NCBI GenBank assembly: GCA_023230175.1
Contig: JALNXV010000234.1
Span: 1-5,894, forward strand
DNA length: 5,894 bases
Direction of reading: 5' to 3'
Source: Candidatus Cloacimonadota bacterium
Lineage (GTDB): Bacteria; Cloacimonadota; Cloacimonadia; Cloacimonadales; WRIO01
Shown here piece after piece: positions 1-5,894 of the stretch (position 1 is its first letter; every line of letters starts with the position of its first letter). The notes below the pieces were generated by a model. That model made no database searches. It saw nothing but the letters and a program-made list of their open reading frames with translations, and was not told where the DNA came from. The translations under genes and the position numbers were made by a program.

Positions 1-177
1 TTGGGGACATCAAGAAAGAGTTTTATAAATCAAATTTATTCATCTAAACCGGATGAACGACTGGTTGGTAGTTTAGCAAGTACAGTCTCTGCTTTTATTC
101 ATAAAATTCAATTTATTAGAGTACATGATGTAAAAGAACATAAACAGATGATTAAGTCTTTGGAATGGATGTTATAA
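1..177 (+). CDS. folP: Dihydropteroate synthase, C-terminal end (5' end outside window)
   Basis: This is the last 58 codons of a gene entering from the left edge in frame 1 and ending at TAA 175-177. The translation opens LGTSRKSF and later reads ERLVGS and IRVHDVKEH. These are the C-terminal hallmarks of dihydropteroate synthase: the SRK loop, whose lysine contacts the pterin, and the RVHDV strand, whose Arg and His bind the sulfate/diphosphate of the pterin substrate. The enzyme condenses 6-hydroxymethyl-dihydropterin diphosphate with p-aminobenzoate in cytoplasmic folate synthesis and is the sulfonamide target. All the C-terminal motifs expected are intact, so the gene looks functional as far as it can be seen. 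Its stop overlaps the start region of the next gene, cdaA, which implies one transcript with translational coupling. Confidence 0.93.
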   Translation: MGTSRKSFINQIYSSKPDERLVGSLASTVSAFIHKIQFIRVHDVKEHKQMIKSLEWML

Positions 178-929
178 TGGGTTTTTTATTGCCCGGATTT
201 ACAGATATACTTGATATCTTGATAGTGACCATTATTTTATATAGTATAATTATTGTGGTAAGAAAGGCGAGTGGTGTCGAGTTTTTACTTGCTTTAGGTT
301 TAATAGCTACTTTATATTTTCTTGCAGCATATTTTAATTTAAAAATGATAATGGGTATCTTAAATGGACTCCAAAATTTTTGGATGTTAGCTTTATTAAT
401 TTTATTTCAGGATGAGATTAAGAATGGATTAGCACAGTTTTCAAAAAATAAAAGTCTATTTTCATTACTTCGTACTCCTGTGAAGATTTCTTTTACTCCG
501 ATATTAGAAGCTGTTTCTACTTTTTCTGATAAACGAATCGGAGCATTATTAGTCTTTGAAAAGTCTCAAAAATTAGATGATTATATTAGTTCGGGCGAAA
601 TTGTTGATGCTAAATTATCTTCTAAACTTTTAATGACTATTTTTAATACAGCTACTTTACTTCATGATGGGGCTGTAGTTATAAGGGATGATAAAATCTA
701 TGCTACTAAGGTAGTTTTACCGTTATCAAAAAATGAAGAGTTTGGAAAAACTTTTGGTACGAGACATTTAGCTGCAATCGGAATTACTGAACATACCGAT
801 GCTTTTTGTGTTATTGTGTCTGAACAAACAGGGAAAATTTCTTTTACTAAAGATGCTGACATAGACCTTGATATTAGCATTGAAGAGTTATTACAAAAAT
901 TGACGGATGAAACAAAAGAAATCAAATAG
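177..929 (+). CDS. cdaA: Diadenylate cyclase CdaA (c-di-AMP synthase), membrane-anchored
   Basis: CdaA makes cyclic di-AMP from two ATP at the inner face of the membrane. Residues are numbered from the longer start at 165 (254 aa). There are three hydrophobic helices (about 12-32, 39-57, 61-81), then a cytoplasmic DAC (DisA_N) domain. The sequence LILFQDEIKNGLAQF (79-92) matches the conserved join (usually IIFQPELRRALEQ). LLHDGAVVI carries the catalytic DGA (168-170), LPLS follows (185-188), GTRH is at 198-201 and SEQTGKIS at 219-226. The usual GTRHR motif has Leu at its last position (202). I prefer ATG 177, which overlaps the folP stop as TAATG and has GGA at 167-169 upstream. ATG 165, with no visible SD, is the alternative and adds four residues. 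Length is normal for the CdaA class. The DisA helix-hairpin-helix DNA-binding region is absent, and no cdaR/glmM follows as in Firmicutes. Confidence 0.93.
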   Translation: MGFLLPGFTDILDILIVTIILYSIIIVVRKASGVEFLLALGLIATLYFLAAYFNLKMIMGILNGLQNFWMLALLILFQDEIKNGLAQFSKNKSLFSLLRTPVKISFTPILEAVSTFSDKRIGALLVFEKSQKLDDYISSGEIVDAKLSSKLLMTIFNTATLLHDGAVVIRDDKIYATKVVLPLSKNEEFGKTFGTRHLAAIGITEHTDAFCVIVSEQTGKISFTKDADIDLDISIEELLQKLTDETKEIK

Positions 930-1569
930 GCCCTTGCTTTTAAGTATAACCGGTGACATAGCCTCAGGTAAATCATCAGTAACTAAGTATTTTTCAGATA
1001 AAGGGTATCTTGTGTATTCTGCTGATGACATTAATGCTCAGATTTTAAAAAGAGCAAATACTATCAATGATTTAGTCAATTTATTTGGTAAAGCTATTTT
1101 AAAAACATCTAATTCTATAATGGAAATAGATAAGCAGAAATTTCGTGAAATCATTTTTTCTAATCAGTATCAAAATGTAAAAAAATTAAATGATTACCTA
1201 CATCCAAAAATTCTTTTTGAAATGCAACAATATATTAATAATTGTAATGACAAAATCTTATTCTTTGAAGTTCCTTTACTTTTTGAGTGTAATTTGCAAT
1301 ATTGTTTTGATATTAATATTATAGTGACAGCAGAGTATAAAATTAAAATTGAGAGGATTATCAAAAGAGATAATTGTTCTGAGGATATTGCTAAAAATAT
1401 ATTAAAAAATCAGATAAATCAAGAGATAAAACAATCACTTTCAGATATTATAATTGATAATAATTTTGATTTAGATAGTCTTATAAAACAATTAAACGTT
1501 TTGGAAATGTGTATTCATTTTTTTAAGAAAAAAAATCGAGTTACTCTTTTATCTGATATAAGTTGTTGA
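907..1569 (+). CDS. coaE: Dephospho-CoA kinase
   Basis: CoaE phosphorylates the ribose 3'-OH of dephospho-CoA with ATP, the last step of coenzyme A synthesis, in the cytoplasm. The 220-aa product has a Walker A loop GDIASGKS (16-23), the conserved acidic residue after strand 2 (ADD, Asp40, equivalent to the second Asp of the usual DAD), LHP (98-100), the VPLLFE signature (122-127), the basic lid region IIKRDNCSE (151-159), a conserved Gln in KNQ (169) and the C-terminal IDNN (183-186). The loop is usually GGIGSGKS, so two glycines are replaced, but the nucleotide-binding residues remain. ATG 907 lies inside cdaA (23-nt overlap, different frame) and has no clear SD. The only near alternative is TTG 934 just after the cdaA stop. 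The overlap suggests coupling to cdaA. Length is slightly above the usual ~200 aa, with an extended, Lys-rich C-terminus. Confidence 0.92.
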   Translation: MKQKKSNRPLLLSITGDIASGKSSVTKYFSDKGYLVYSADDINAQILKRANTINDLVNLFGKAILKTSNSIMEIDKQKFREIIFSNQYQNVKKLNDYLHPKILFEMQQYINNCNDKILFFEVPLLFECNLQYCFDINIIVTAEYKIKIERIIKRDNCSEDIAKNILKNQINQEIKQSLSDIIIDNNFDLDSLIKQLNVLEMCIHFFKKKNRVTLLSDISC

Positions 1570-1613
1570 TTAATTAAGTTTTGCGATAGTTTTTATTTAG
1601 TAACTTGATTGAT
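1569..1613 (+). terminator. Possible weak terminator after coaE
   Basis: Bases 1569-1580 pair with 1602-1613 as a 12-bp stem (two G-T wobbles) around a 21-nt loop. A T-rich stretch with five consecutive T at 1619-1623 follows on the plus strand. The stem is almost all A-T and the loop is long, so it would be weak. In minus-strand RNA the wobbles become C-A mismatches, so it suits coaE transcripts better than flhA. The region lies between convergent genes, where termination is expected. Confidence 0.3.
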
Positions 1614-1615
1614 GA

Positions 1616-3736
1616 TTATTTTTGTTTATGACTAACACTTAAAAATGATTGTAGAGGTATATGTGTTGGTATTTCATTGTAAGAGATAACAGGTAAGGTA
1701 GGTAGAGATGGTTCAATTAATCTACGTAAATAAGCCCTTATGTTTGGAGTTACAATGATTACAGGTGTAAGTCCTTTTTTAAGCATTTCTTCTTGAGCTT
1801 GTCTTAAATCACTATAAAGTACACTGACAATTTCCGGTGCTAAGGATGAAGAATAATTTTTTTGTTTTAATTGGTTAACTGTTTCATTGACTAATTGTTC
1901 AAGTGCCGGGTCGAGAGTGATACCATAAACTATACCATCAGAAGCTATAAATTTCTTGGCGATAGTTCTGGATAGTGCAAAACGAACGTATTCTGTTAAT
2001 GTTTCTATGTCTCTTGTAGCAGGAGCATAGTCAGCAAGAGTTTCTAAGACTGTTACCATATCTCTAATAGGGACACTCTCTCTTAACAAGTTTTTTAGCA
2101 CTTTTTCAATATTTCCGATAGATAATAAATTAGGTACTAATTCTGTAACAACTGTTTCATTATCTTTTTTGACATTGTCAAGCATTTTGGAAACATCTTG
2201 ACGAGTCAAAATCATATCAGCGTGATTTTTAATAATTTCTGAGAGGTGGGTAGCAATCATTGCGGATGGTTCTATTACAGTATAGCCGTGCATTTCTGCT
2301 ACTTCTTTTTTATCTTCTGTTATCCATACTGCATCTAATCCAAAGGCAGGCTCTTTGGTTTCGATACCTTTTACAGGCTTTTCTACAGTACCCGGGTCAA
2401 GGGCTAAGTAATGATTGACAAGGCATTCATAAGAGGTAATTTCTTCACCTCTAATCTTGACAACATATTGATTAGGAACTAATGAGATATTATCTCTGAT
2501 TCTGATAGGAGGTACAACCATACCGATTTCAATAGCAAGTTGTTTTCTTAAGCTGGAAACTCTGTCAAGTAAATCTCCTTTTTGCTTTTCATCAACAAGG
2601 GAAATTAAACTGTAACCAATTTCTAATTCAAGTGGGTCTATTTGCATATAGGCGGCTATTTCTTTAGATTTTTCTTCCGGTGAATTTGCTGATTCGGTTT
2701 CCATCATCTTTTGTTCTAGTTCTTTTCTATCATTTAAAGCTTTTTCGTCATCGCTTACAACCTCGATCATTTCAGATTTTGATATCATATATCCAAAATA
2801 ACCTATACCAAGCCCAACAGGTAAAAATAGATACCATGGCATTCCGGGGGCGAAAGCAAAGACTGCCATTATAACAGCTGTAGCATATAAAACCTTAGGT
2901 TCTTTGAAAAGTTGAGTAAGTACTTCTTCGCCGAGATTAGCTTTCGTTCCTGCACGTGTAACGATTACACCGGCAGAGATTGAGATTAAAAGTCCCGGTA
3001 TTTGAGACACTAATCCGTCACCTATTGTAAGTATTGTAAATTTGTCTGCTGCGTCCAAAAATGTCATATTCATTTGGACCATACCAATTACTATACCACC
3101 AATCAAATTTATAAATAATACCATAATTCCGGCTTTTGCATCACCGGAAACGAATTTACTGGCACCATCCATTGCTCCGTAAAAATCAGCTTCACGTCTT
3201 ACATCATCTCTTCTTTGTCGTGCTTCTGCATCAGTGATTATACCATTATTTAGGTCAGCATCAATAGCCATTTGGCGTCCCGGTAATGAATCAAGAGTAA
3301 ATCTTGCGGCAACTTCTGCTACTCTGCCGGAGCCTTTGACTACAACGATAAAATTTATAATGAAGATTATAATGAAGATAATTATACCTACAACATAATT
3401 TCCACCTATCATAAACTTCCCAAAGACTTCTATAATTTGCCCCGGGTTTCCGGAACTTAATATAGCTCTTGTAGTTGCGACATTTAATGATAATCTGAAT
3501 AATGTTATAATTAATAATAAACCGGGATAAACAGAAAATTCTACCGGCTTTAGTAAATATAAAGGGGATAATAGAATTACAAATGCTAACATAAAATTTA
3601 GCACTAAGAGAGAATCTATCATTAAGGCCGGCATTGGAAATAACAAAATGGCTAATATTGCTATAACTCCAATCATAATTGCGATTGAACTTTGATTGCC
3701 TAGTTTAATTAATAATGAACTCTTTTTTTCTGCCAT
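1616..3736 (-). CDS. flhA: Flagellar biosynthesis protein FlhA (type III export gate)
   Basis: FlhA is the inner-membrane export gate of the flagellar type III secretion apparatus. It forms a nonameric ring that uses the proton motive force, and its cytoplasmic domain docks chaperone-substrate complexes. The 706-aa product has the family's usual length and order. An N-terminal half has about eight hydrophobic helices (roughly 18-33, 38-57, 70-86, 114-133, 204-221, 242-259, 283-298, 301-318), followed by a linker and a cytoplasmic domain (about 350-706). The FHIPEP signature runs from RVAEVAARF to AIDADL (138-161) with Arg in place of the common Lys in PGRQ. SGDAKAG (197-203) holds the Asp (199) matching the proton-conducting Asp of FlhA. 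DGLVSQIPGLLISISAG (240-256) is also conserved. The C-terminal SYNEIP fits FlhA better than virulence-type SctV homologues. ATG 3736 has the SD AAGAGGA. No other flagellar gene is visible nearby. Confidence 0.93.
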   Translation of the reverse strand: MAEKKSSLLIKLGNQSSIAIMIGVIAILAILLFPMPALMIDSLLVLNFMLAFVILLSPLYLLKPVEFSVYPGLLLIITLFRLSLNVATTRAILSSGNPGQIIEVFGKFMIGGNYVVGIIIFIIIFIINFIVVVKGSGRVAEVAARFTLDSLPGRQMAIDADLNNGIITDAEARQRRDDVRREADFYGAMDGASKFVSGDAKAGIMVLFINLIGGIVIGMVQMNMTFLDAADKFTILTIGDGLVSQIPGLLISISAGVIVTRAGTKANLGEEVLTQLFKEPKVLYATAVIMAVFAFAPGMPWYLFLPVGLGIGYFGYMISKSEMIEVVSDDEKALNDRKELEQKMMETESANSPEEKSKEIAAYMQIDPLELEIGYSLISLVDEKQKGDLLDRVSSLRKQLAIEIGMVVPPIRIRDNISLVPNQYVVKIRGEEITSYECLVNHYLALDPGTVEKPVKGIETKEPAFGLDAVWITEDKKEVAEMHGYTVIEPSAMIATHLSEIIKNHADMILTRQDVSKMLDNVKKDNETVVTELVPNLLSIGNIEKVLKNLLRESVPIRDMVTVLETLADYAPATRDIETLTEYVRFALSRTIAKKFIASDGIVYGITLDPALEQLVNETVNQLKQKNYSSSLAPEIVSVLYSDLRQAQEEMLKKGLTPVIIVTPNIRAYLRRLIEPSLPTLPVISYNEIPTHIPLQSFLSVSHKQK

Positions 3737-3740
3737 AATA

Positions 3741-3747
3741 TCCTCTT
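3741..3747 (-). promoter_or_regulatory. Ribosome binding site of flhA
   Basis: On the minus strand AAGAGGA lies 4 nt before ATG 3736. It is a good Shine-Dalgarno match and fixes the flhA start. It also shows the organism uses SD-led initiation, which is uncommon in Bacteroidota. Confidence 0.75.
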
Positions 3748-3754
3748 AACATTA

Positions 3755-3783
3755 AAGATAATATTGTATTCTTTTTTTGTCAA
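3755..3783 (-). promoter_or_regulatory. Predicted flhA promoter
   Basis: On the minus strand there is a perfect -35 TTGACA (3783-3778), a 17-bp spacer and a -10 TATCTT (3760-3755; 4 of 6 to TATAAT). Transcription would start near 3748, giving a very short leader that begins at the SD. The same bases also resemble the Bacteroidota-type pattern TTG-N20-TAnnTTT, so the sigma class cannot be decided. It does not resemble the sigma28 or sigma54 promoters typical of late flagellar genes. Confidence 0.55.
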
Positions 3784-3801
3784 GAAAATTTGTTCAGACT
3801 G

Positions 3802-3826
3802 TTGAATAATATTAAATATTACTCAA
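3802..3826. promoter_or_regulatory. AT-rich dyad upstream of flhA promoter, possible operator
   Basis: This is an interrupted 25-bp palindrome. The inner arms TAATATT (3807-3813) and AATATTA (3815-3821) flank a single A. The outer arms TTGA (3802-3805) and TCAA (3823-3826) are separated from them by one mismatched pair. Its near edge is 18 bp upstream of the flhA -35 box, where an activator or repressor could bind. No regulator gene is visible, and AT-rich sequence makes chance dyads commoner, so the assignment is tentative. Confidence 0.35.
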
Positions 3827-3908
3827 TAAGTTTTAAGCTCATTGGTAGTTAATTGATTGATTTTGTTGTAATTAAAAACTTTTGTGTAAACCGAGGTGTT
3901 TGAACATC

Positions 3909-3924
3909 ATTATTGCTCAATAAT
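3909..3924. repeat. Short perfect inverted repeat followed by T-tract
   Basis: ATTATTG (3909-3915) and CAATAAT (3918-3924) are perfect inverted arms around CT. Seven T residues follow at 3929-3935, so on the plus strand it has the outline of a weak intrinsic terminator. No plus-strand gene lies before it, however. On the minus strand its TTATTGAGCAATA resembles TTATTGAGTAATA, which covers one half of the dyad at 3802-3826. It may therefore be a second copy of the same binding site rather than a terminator. Confidence 0.3.
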
Positions 3925-3946
3925 TTTATTTTTTTACTATTAATGA

Positions 3947-3992
3947 ACAAGGGACCTCCAAGATGCTTTAAACCAACCTGGAGGTCCTTTGT
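3947..3992. repeat. GC-rich hairpin, possible dispersed repeat or terminator
   Basis: Bases 3947-3960 pair with 3979-3992 in a 14-bp stem (one G-T wobble) around an 18-nt loop. The core arms are GGACCTCCA and TGGAGGTCC. The stretch 3951-4002 is about half G+C, roughly double the surrounding intergenic DNA. Neither side has a good T-tract beyond a few bases, so it is not a textbook terminator, although it sits downstream of the minus-strand lipoprotein gene and might end its transcript. The composition jump suggests a dispersed repeat or structured RNA element. Confidence 0.5.
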
Positions 3993-4096
3993 AGCTGTCG
4001 TGTAATACTATTGTATAATGTATGGATGTAATTTATTGATATACTTTTAGTTATGAATATATAAGCTGAAGAATTATTTGCTGATAATAAAATAAA

Positions 4097-5110
4097 TTAA
4101 AAATCTAAGAAATTATAGATTTTTAGACCTTCTAATCCATTGGCAAAATATAAATAATTATCTGAAAAACCTATGTCATATATTGGATTAGAAAATTCTT
4201 TGCGTGCAATCTCGGTTATTGAATTTATACTATTTATTCTGTATGCTGAAACGTTTCTATTTGACCAAGAAATAAACATATATTGGTTTTTAAGGTCTAT
4301 TGAGATAGGAAACCATTCTAATTCGTAATATATGTCAATTTCTGCATAAAGAGGTGAACTGATATTGATAAAATAAAGATTAGTATCTGTTATGACAGTC
4401 AGGTAGTTTTCAATTATATCAAAATCAACCGTTCTGTTAATATTGATTGACCTTTCTAAGCTTGGGTTTGAAAAATTACTTACATCAAAAATATCTACTG
4501 ATTCATCGGTTAGTACAAATAACCAATTATTAATAAATTTTACTTTTCGAGGTATTTTGCTGATAAAATATTCAAAACTACATACTTCATTTAATTGGTA
4601 TGCTGTAGTGATATAATAGATTCTCCAGCCGGAATTATTAATAACTGCTATATAGTCTTCATTAATATCCAATCCACCGGCATAGATAGTGTTATCGTTA
4701 TATATTGAAGTAGGTGAGATAGGATTAGAGCAATTGACTACGCTTATTCCGCCATTTCCGGCAGCAATATATAAATTATAATTCCAATCAGCTTTTATTT
4801 GTTTAATCGCTTGACTACCGGTATTTAAGTGAAAGGTTGAAAGTAATGTCGGATTTGTAGGACTCAGTATATCATAAACAGAAAAACTATTTTCACCATC
4901 AGAGGCAAAGGCATAAGTATCATATAATGTTAAATTCCATAAGTATGAGTTTGCCGGAGCTTCTCCATAAAGTAAAAAGGAAGTACTCCCCGGATCTTCA
5001 ATGTCTGAATTGTCAACAGTCGAAAATTTACAAGAAGTTAATAAGATAAAACTTATAAAGTATATTAAAAATCTTGGTAAATAAGAATAAAAAAAGGTAT
5101 TGTTTTTCAT
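4097..5110 (-). CDS. Predicted lipoprotein with LVIVD-like beta-propeller repeats
   Basis: The 337-aa product has a basic N-terminus, a hydrophobic segment (about 11-26) and the lipobox LTSC with Cys27, so it should be lipid-anchored in the envelope. The residue after Cys is Lys, not Asp, so an inner-membrane retention signal is not evident. The rest is about seven repeats of 35-45 aa, each with a pattern like Y-hydrophobic-hydrophobic, then a short turn and xIxVYDIxxPxxP. Clear examples are YAFASDGENSFSVYDILSP (66-84), LYIAAGNGGISVVNCSNP (113-130), LFVLTDESVDIFDVSNFSNP (197-216), YLTVITDTNLYFINISSP (236-253) and YLYFANGLEGLKIYN (319-333). This resembles LVIVD repeats and implies a seven-bladed propeller. 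No enzyme motif is visible, so binding or scaffolding is the likely role. ATG 5110 is 3 bp after the upstream TPR gene's stop, so the two form an operon. The specific function is unknown. Confidence 0.75.
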   Translation of the reverse strand: MKNNTFFYSYLPRFLIYFISFILLTSCKFSTVDNSDIEDPGSTSFLLYGEAPANSYLWNLTLYDTYAFASDGENSFSVYDILSPTNPTLLSTFHLNTGSQAIKQIKADWNYNLYIAAGNGGISVVNCSNPISPTSIYNDNTIYAGGLDINEDYIAVINNSGWRIYYITTAYQLNEVCSFEYFISKIPRKVKFINNWLFVLTDESVDIFDVSNFSNPSLERSININRTVDFDIIENYLTVITDTNLYFINISSPLYAEIDIYYELEWFPISIDLKNQYMFISWSNRNVSAYRINSINSITEIARKEFSNPIYDIGFSDNYLYFANGLEGLKIYNFLDF

Positions 5111-5113
5111 ATA

Positions 5114-5894
5114 TCAACCTTCTTGTTTTTTTGTCTGATATAACAGTAGTCTAAATTGGGGAGAAAAGGTGTTATTAGGGTTATTATCTAAAAAATCTTG
5201 TAAAATTCTTTTTCTATAATCAGTTTCTTTAATATTTTTTGCTTTTAATAAGAAATAGTAATCTTTTAATGCTTGATTACTTAGCTGATAGTCTTCTATA
5301 TCTATAGAGATATTTTCTGATAATTTATGATACAATCCGGTAGAATTCATCCATTCTAAGGCAAGAATAAATAATTCATCATTTTTTAATTCTATTGCAA
5401 GATTAAATAGAGCTTCAGTAGCCTCTTCATCACGGTATAGTCCTTTAATTTTCAGAATGTTAAGAAATTTTTGTTTTGCCTCTTTGTTGAGATTATTGAT
5501 AAAAGTTTCACGAAAAAGAATATCATTAATTCTTTTATCTTCAGGAAAATGTATTATACATTCAATGAGTAAAGAGTCTTTTGCCGGAGAATTTTGAAAC
5601 AGAGATAAATCATATTTATAAAAATATGACATTTTATAGATATTTGAACTCATATCTTGAGCTTTAATAGTGTTTTGAATAACTGTGTTTGCTTCTTGGT
5701 AATTTTCTGTTAAGTATAAATATCTAGATAACTGAAACATAATTTCTGAGCGCTCAAGTTGATTATATGCAAACTTTGCAGCTTGATCAAACCAGTCGGA
5801 AATAGTTTGCTTGTCGGCATTTTCTTGTATGGATATCAGTGCCATTAACAAACGAGCTTCTTTATTTGCTTTAGTTCTGTAATGCCAAGGTGAT
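5114..5894 (-). CDS. TPR-like helical-repeat protein, N-terminus outside window
   Basis: The frame is open from the right edge to TGA 5116-5114, giving 259 visible residues. It continues in frame past TTG 5851 and ATG 5845 to the edge, through residues reading SPWHYRTKANKEARLL. Those internal starts are therefore not needed, and the true start lies beyond the window. The sequence is almost wholly predicted helix, in pairs with aromatic and small residues spaced as in tetratricopeptide repeats. Examples are WFDQAAKFAYNQLERSEIMF, then LSRYLYLTENYQEANTVIQ, and later EEATEALFNLAIELKNDELF. The C-terminus is polar and ends KKQEG. No transmembrane segment or catalytic motif is visible; a signal peptide could lie in the missing N-terminus. 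It lies directly upstream of the propeller lipoprotein in the same operon, which suggests a shared envelope-associated or assembly role. Family assignment is by pattern only. Confidence 0.65.
   Translation of the reverse strand, partial: SPWHYRTKANKEARLLMALISIQENADKQTISDWFDQAAKFAYNQLERSEIMFQLSRYLYLTENYQEANTVIQNTIKAQDMSSNIYKMSYFYKYDLSLFQNSPAKDSLLIECIIHFPEDKRINDILFRETFINNLNKEAKQKFLNILKIKGLYRDEEATEALFNLAIELKNDELFILALEWMNSTGLYHKLSENISIDIEDYQLSNQALKDYYFLLKAKNIKETDYRKRILQDFLDNNPNNTFSPQFRLLLYQTKKQEG
5118..5124 (-). promoter_or_regulatory. Ribosome binding site of the lipoprotein gene
   Basis: On the minus strand AAGAAGG lies 7 nt before ATG 5110, inside the last codons of the upstream TPR gene. It supports this start, and its position implies translational coupling between the two genes. 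Confidence 0.7.

Larger units (their letters stand above)
3737..4096. other. Intergenic region between flhA and the lipoprotein gene
   Basis: This 360-bp gap has no convincing gene on either strand. It contains the flhA SD and promoter near its left end, an AT-rich dyad at 3802-3826, a second dyad at 3909-3924, and a GC-rich hairpin at 3947-3992. The remainder is AT-rich with no pattern I can interpret. The stretch 3993-4096, just downstream of the lipoprotein gene, shows no clear intrinsic terminator. Confidence 0.8.

Noticed and set aside
698..976. Minus-strand open frame of 92 codons opposite cdaA/coaE
   Set aside because: It lies antisense to well-supported conserved genes, has no family resemblance and no SD. 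It is a shadow of the coding strand.
2680..2874. Plus-strand open frame of 64 codons inside flhA
   Set aside because: It is wholly antisense to the conserved flhA sequence, with no recognisable motif or SD.
3828..3881. Inverted arms AAGTTTTAA and TTAAAAACTT about 35 bases apart
   Set aside because: The arms are A/T-only apart from one pair, contain a bulge and enclose a long loop, so chance is likely in DNA of this composition.
3943..4005. Twenty-codon open frame (starting MNKGPPRCF) spanning the GC-rich hairpin
   Set aside because: It has no SD, is very short, and its content is dictated by the palindromic stem. It is better explained as a repeat or structured element than a gene.
5849..5851. 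TTG as the start codon of the TPR gene
   Set aside because: The frame stays open to the window edge with the same helical character, and there is no SD requirement for an internal start, so the gene is more likely truncated by the window.

Overview
The window is AT-rich and holds housekeeping, motility/secretion and envelope genes. An FlhA-type export protein, a lipoprotein with a clear lipobox and the low G+C content suggest a flagellated or secretion-competent Gram-negative bacterium. Shine-Dalgarno sites are clear in front of two genes. Flagellar FlhA together with usable SD sites argues against typical Bacteroidota. The LVIVD-like propeller lipoprotein would fit another lineage of the FCB group (for example Cloacimonadota-like). 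This placement is an inference of low confidence, because no rRNA or other decisive marker is present.

Layout. Positions 1-1569 carry a plus-strand trio whose reading frames touch or overlap: the 3' end of folP (dihydropteroate synthase), cdaA (membrane diadenylate cyclase making c-di-AMP) and coaE (dephospho-CoA kinase). A 46-bp convergent gap with a weak hairpin separates coaE from flhA. flhA is complete and on the minus strand (1616-3736), with a good SD and a sigma70-like promoter just upstream. The 360-bp gap 3737-4096 holds no convincing gene. It does hold the flhA promoter, an AT-rich dyad upstream of it, a second related AT-rich dyad, and a 14-bp-stem hairpin far richer in G+C than its surroundings. 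From 4097 to the right edge is a minus-strand pair: a TPR-like helical-repeat protein cut by the window edge, followed after 3 bp by a predicted lipoprotein with about seven propeller blades.

How the genes fit together. folP, cdaA and coaE look co-transcribed and translationally coupled. They link folate synthesis, c-di-AMP signalling and the last step of CoA synthesis, but this is probably shared housekeeping expression rather than one pathway. flhA stands alone here, without flhB, flhF or other flagellar genes beside it, and appears to have its own promoter. The TPR protein and lipoprotein probably form an envelope-associated operon of unknown function. I found no RNA gene, CRISPR array or transposase. 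Nothing here amounts to a clear new system. The strongest unexplained elements are the GC-rich hairpin and the paired dyads in the 3737-4096 gap.
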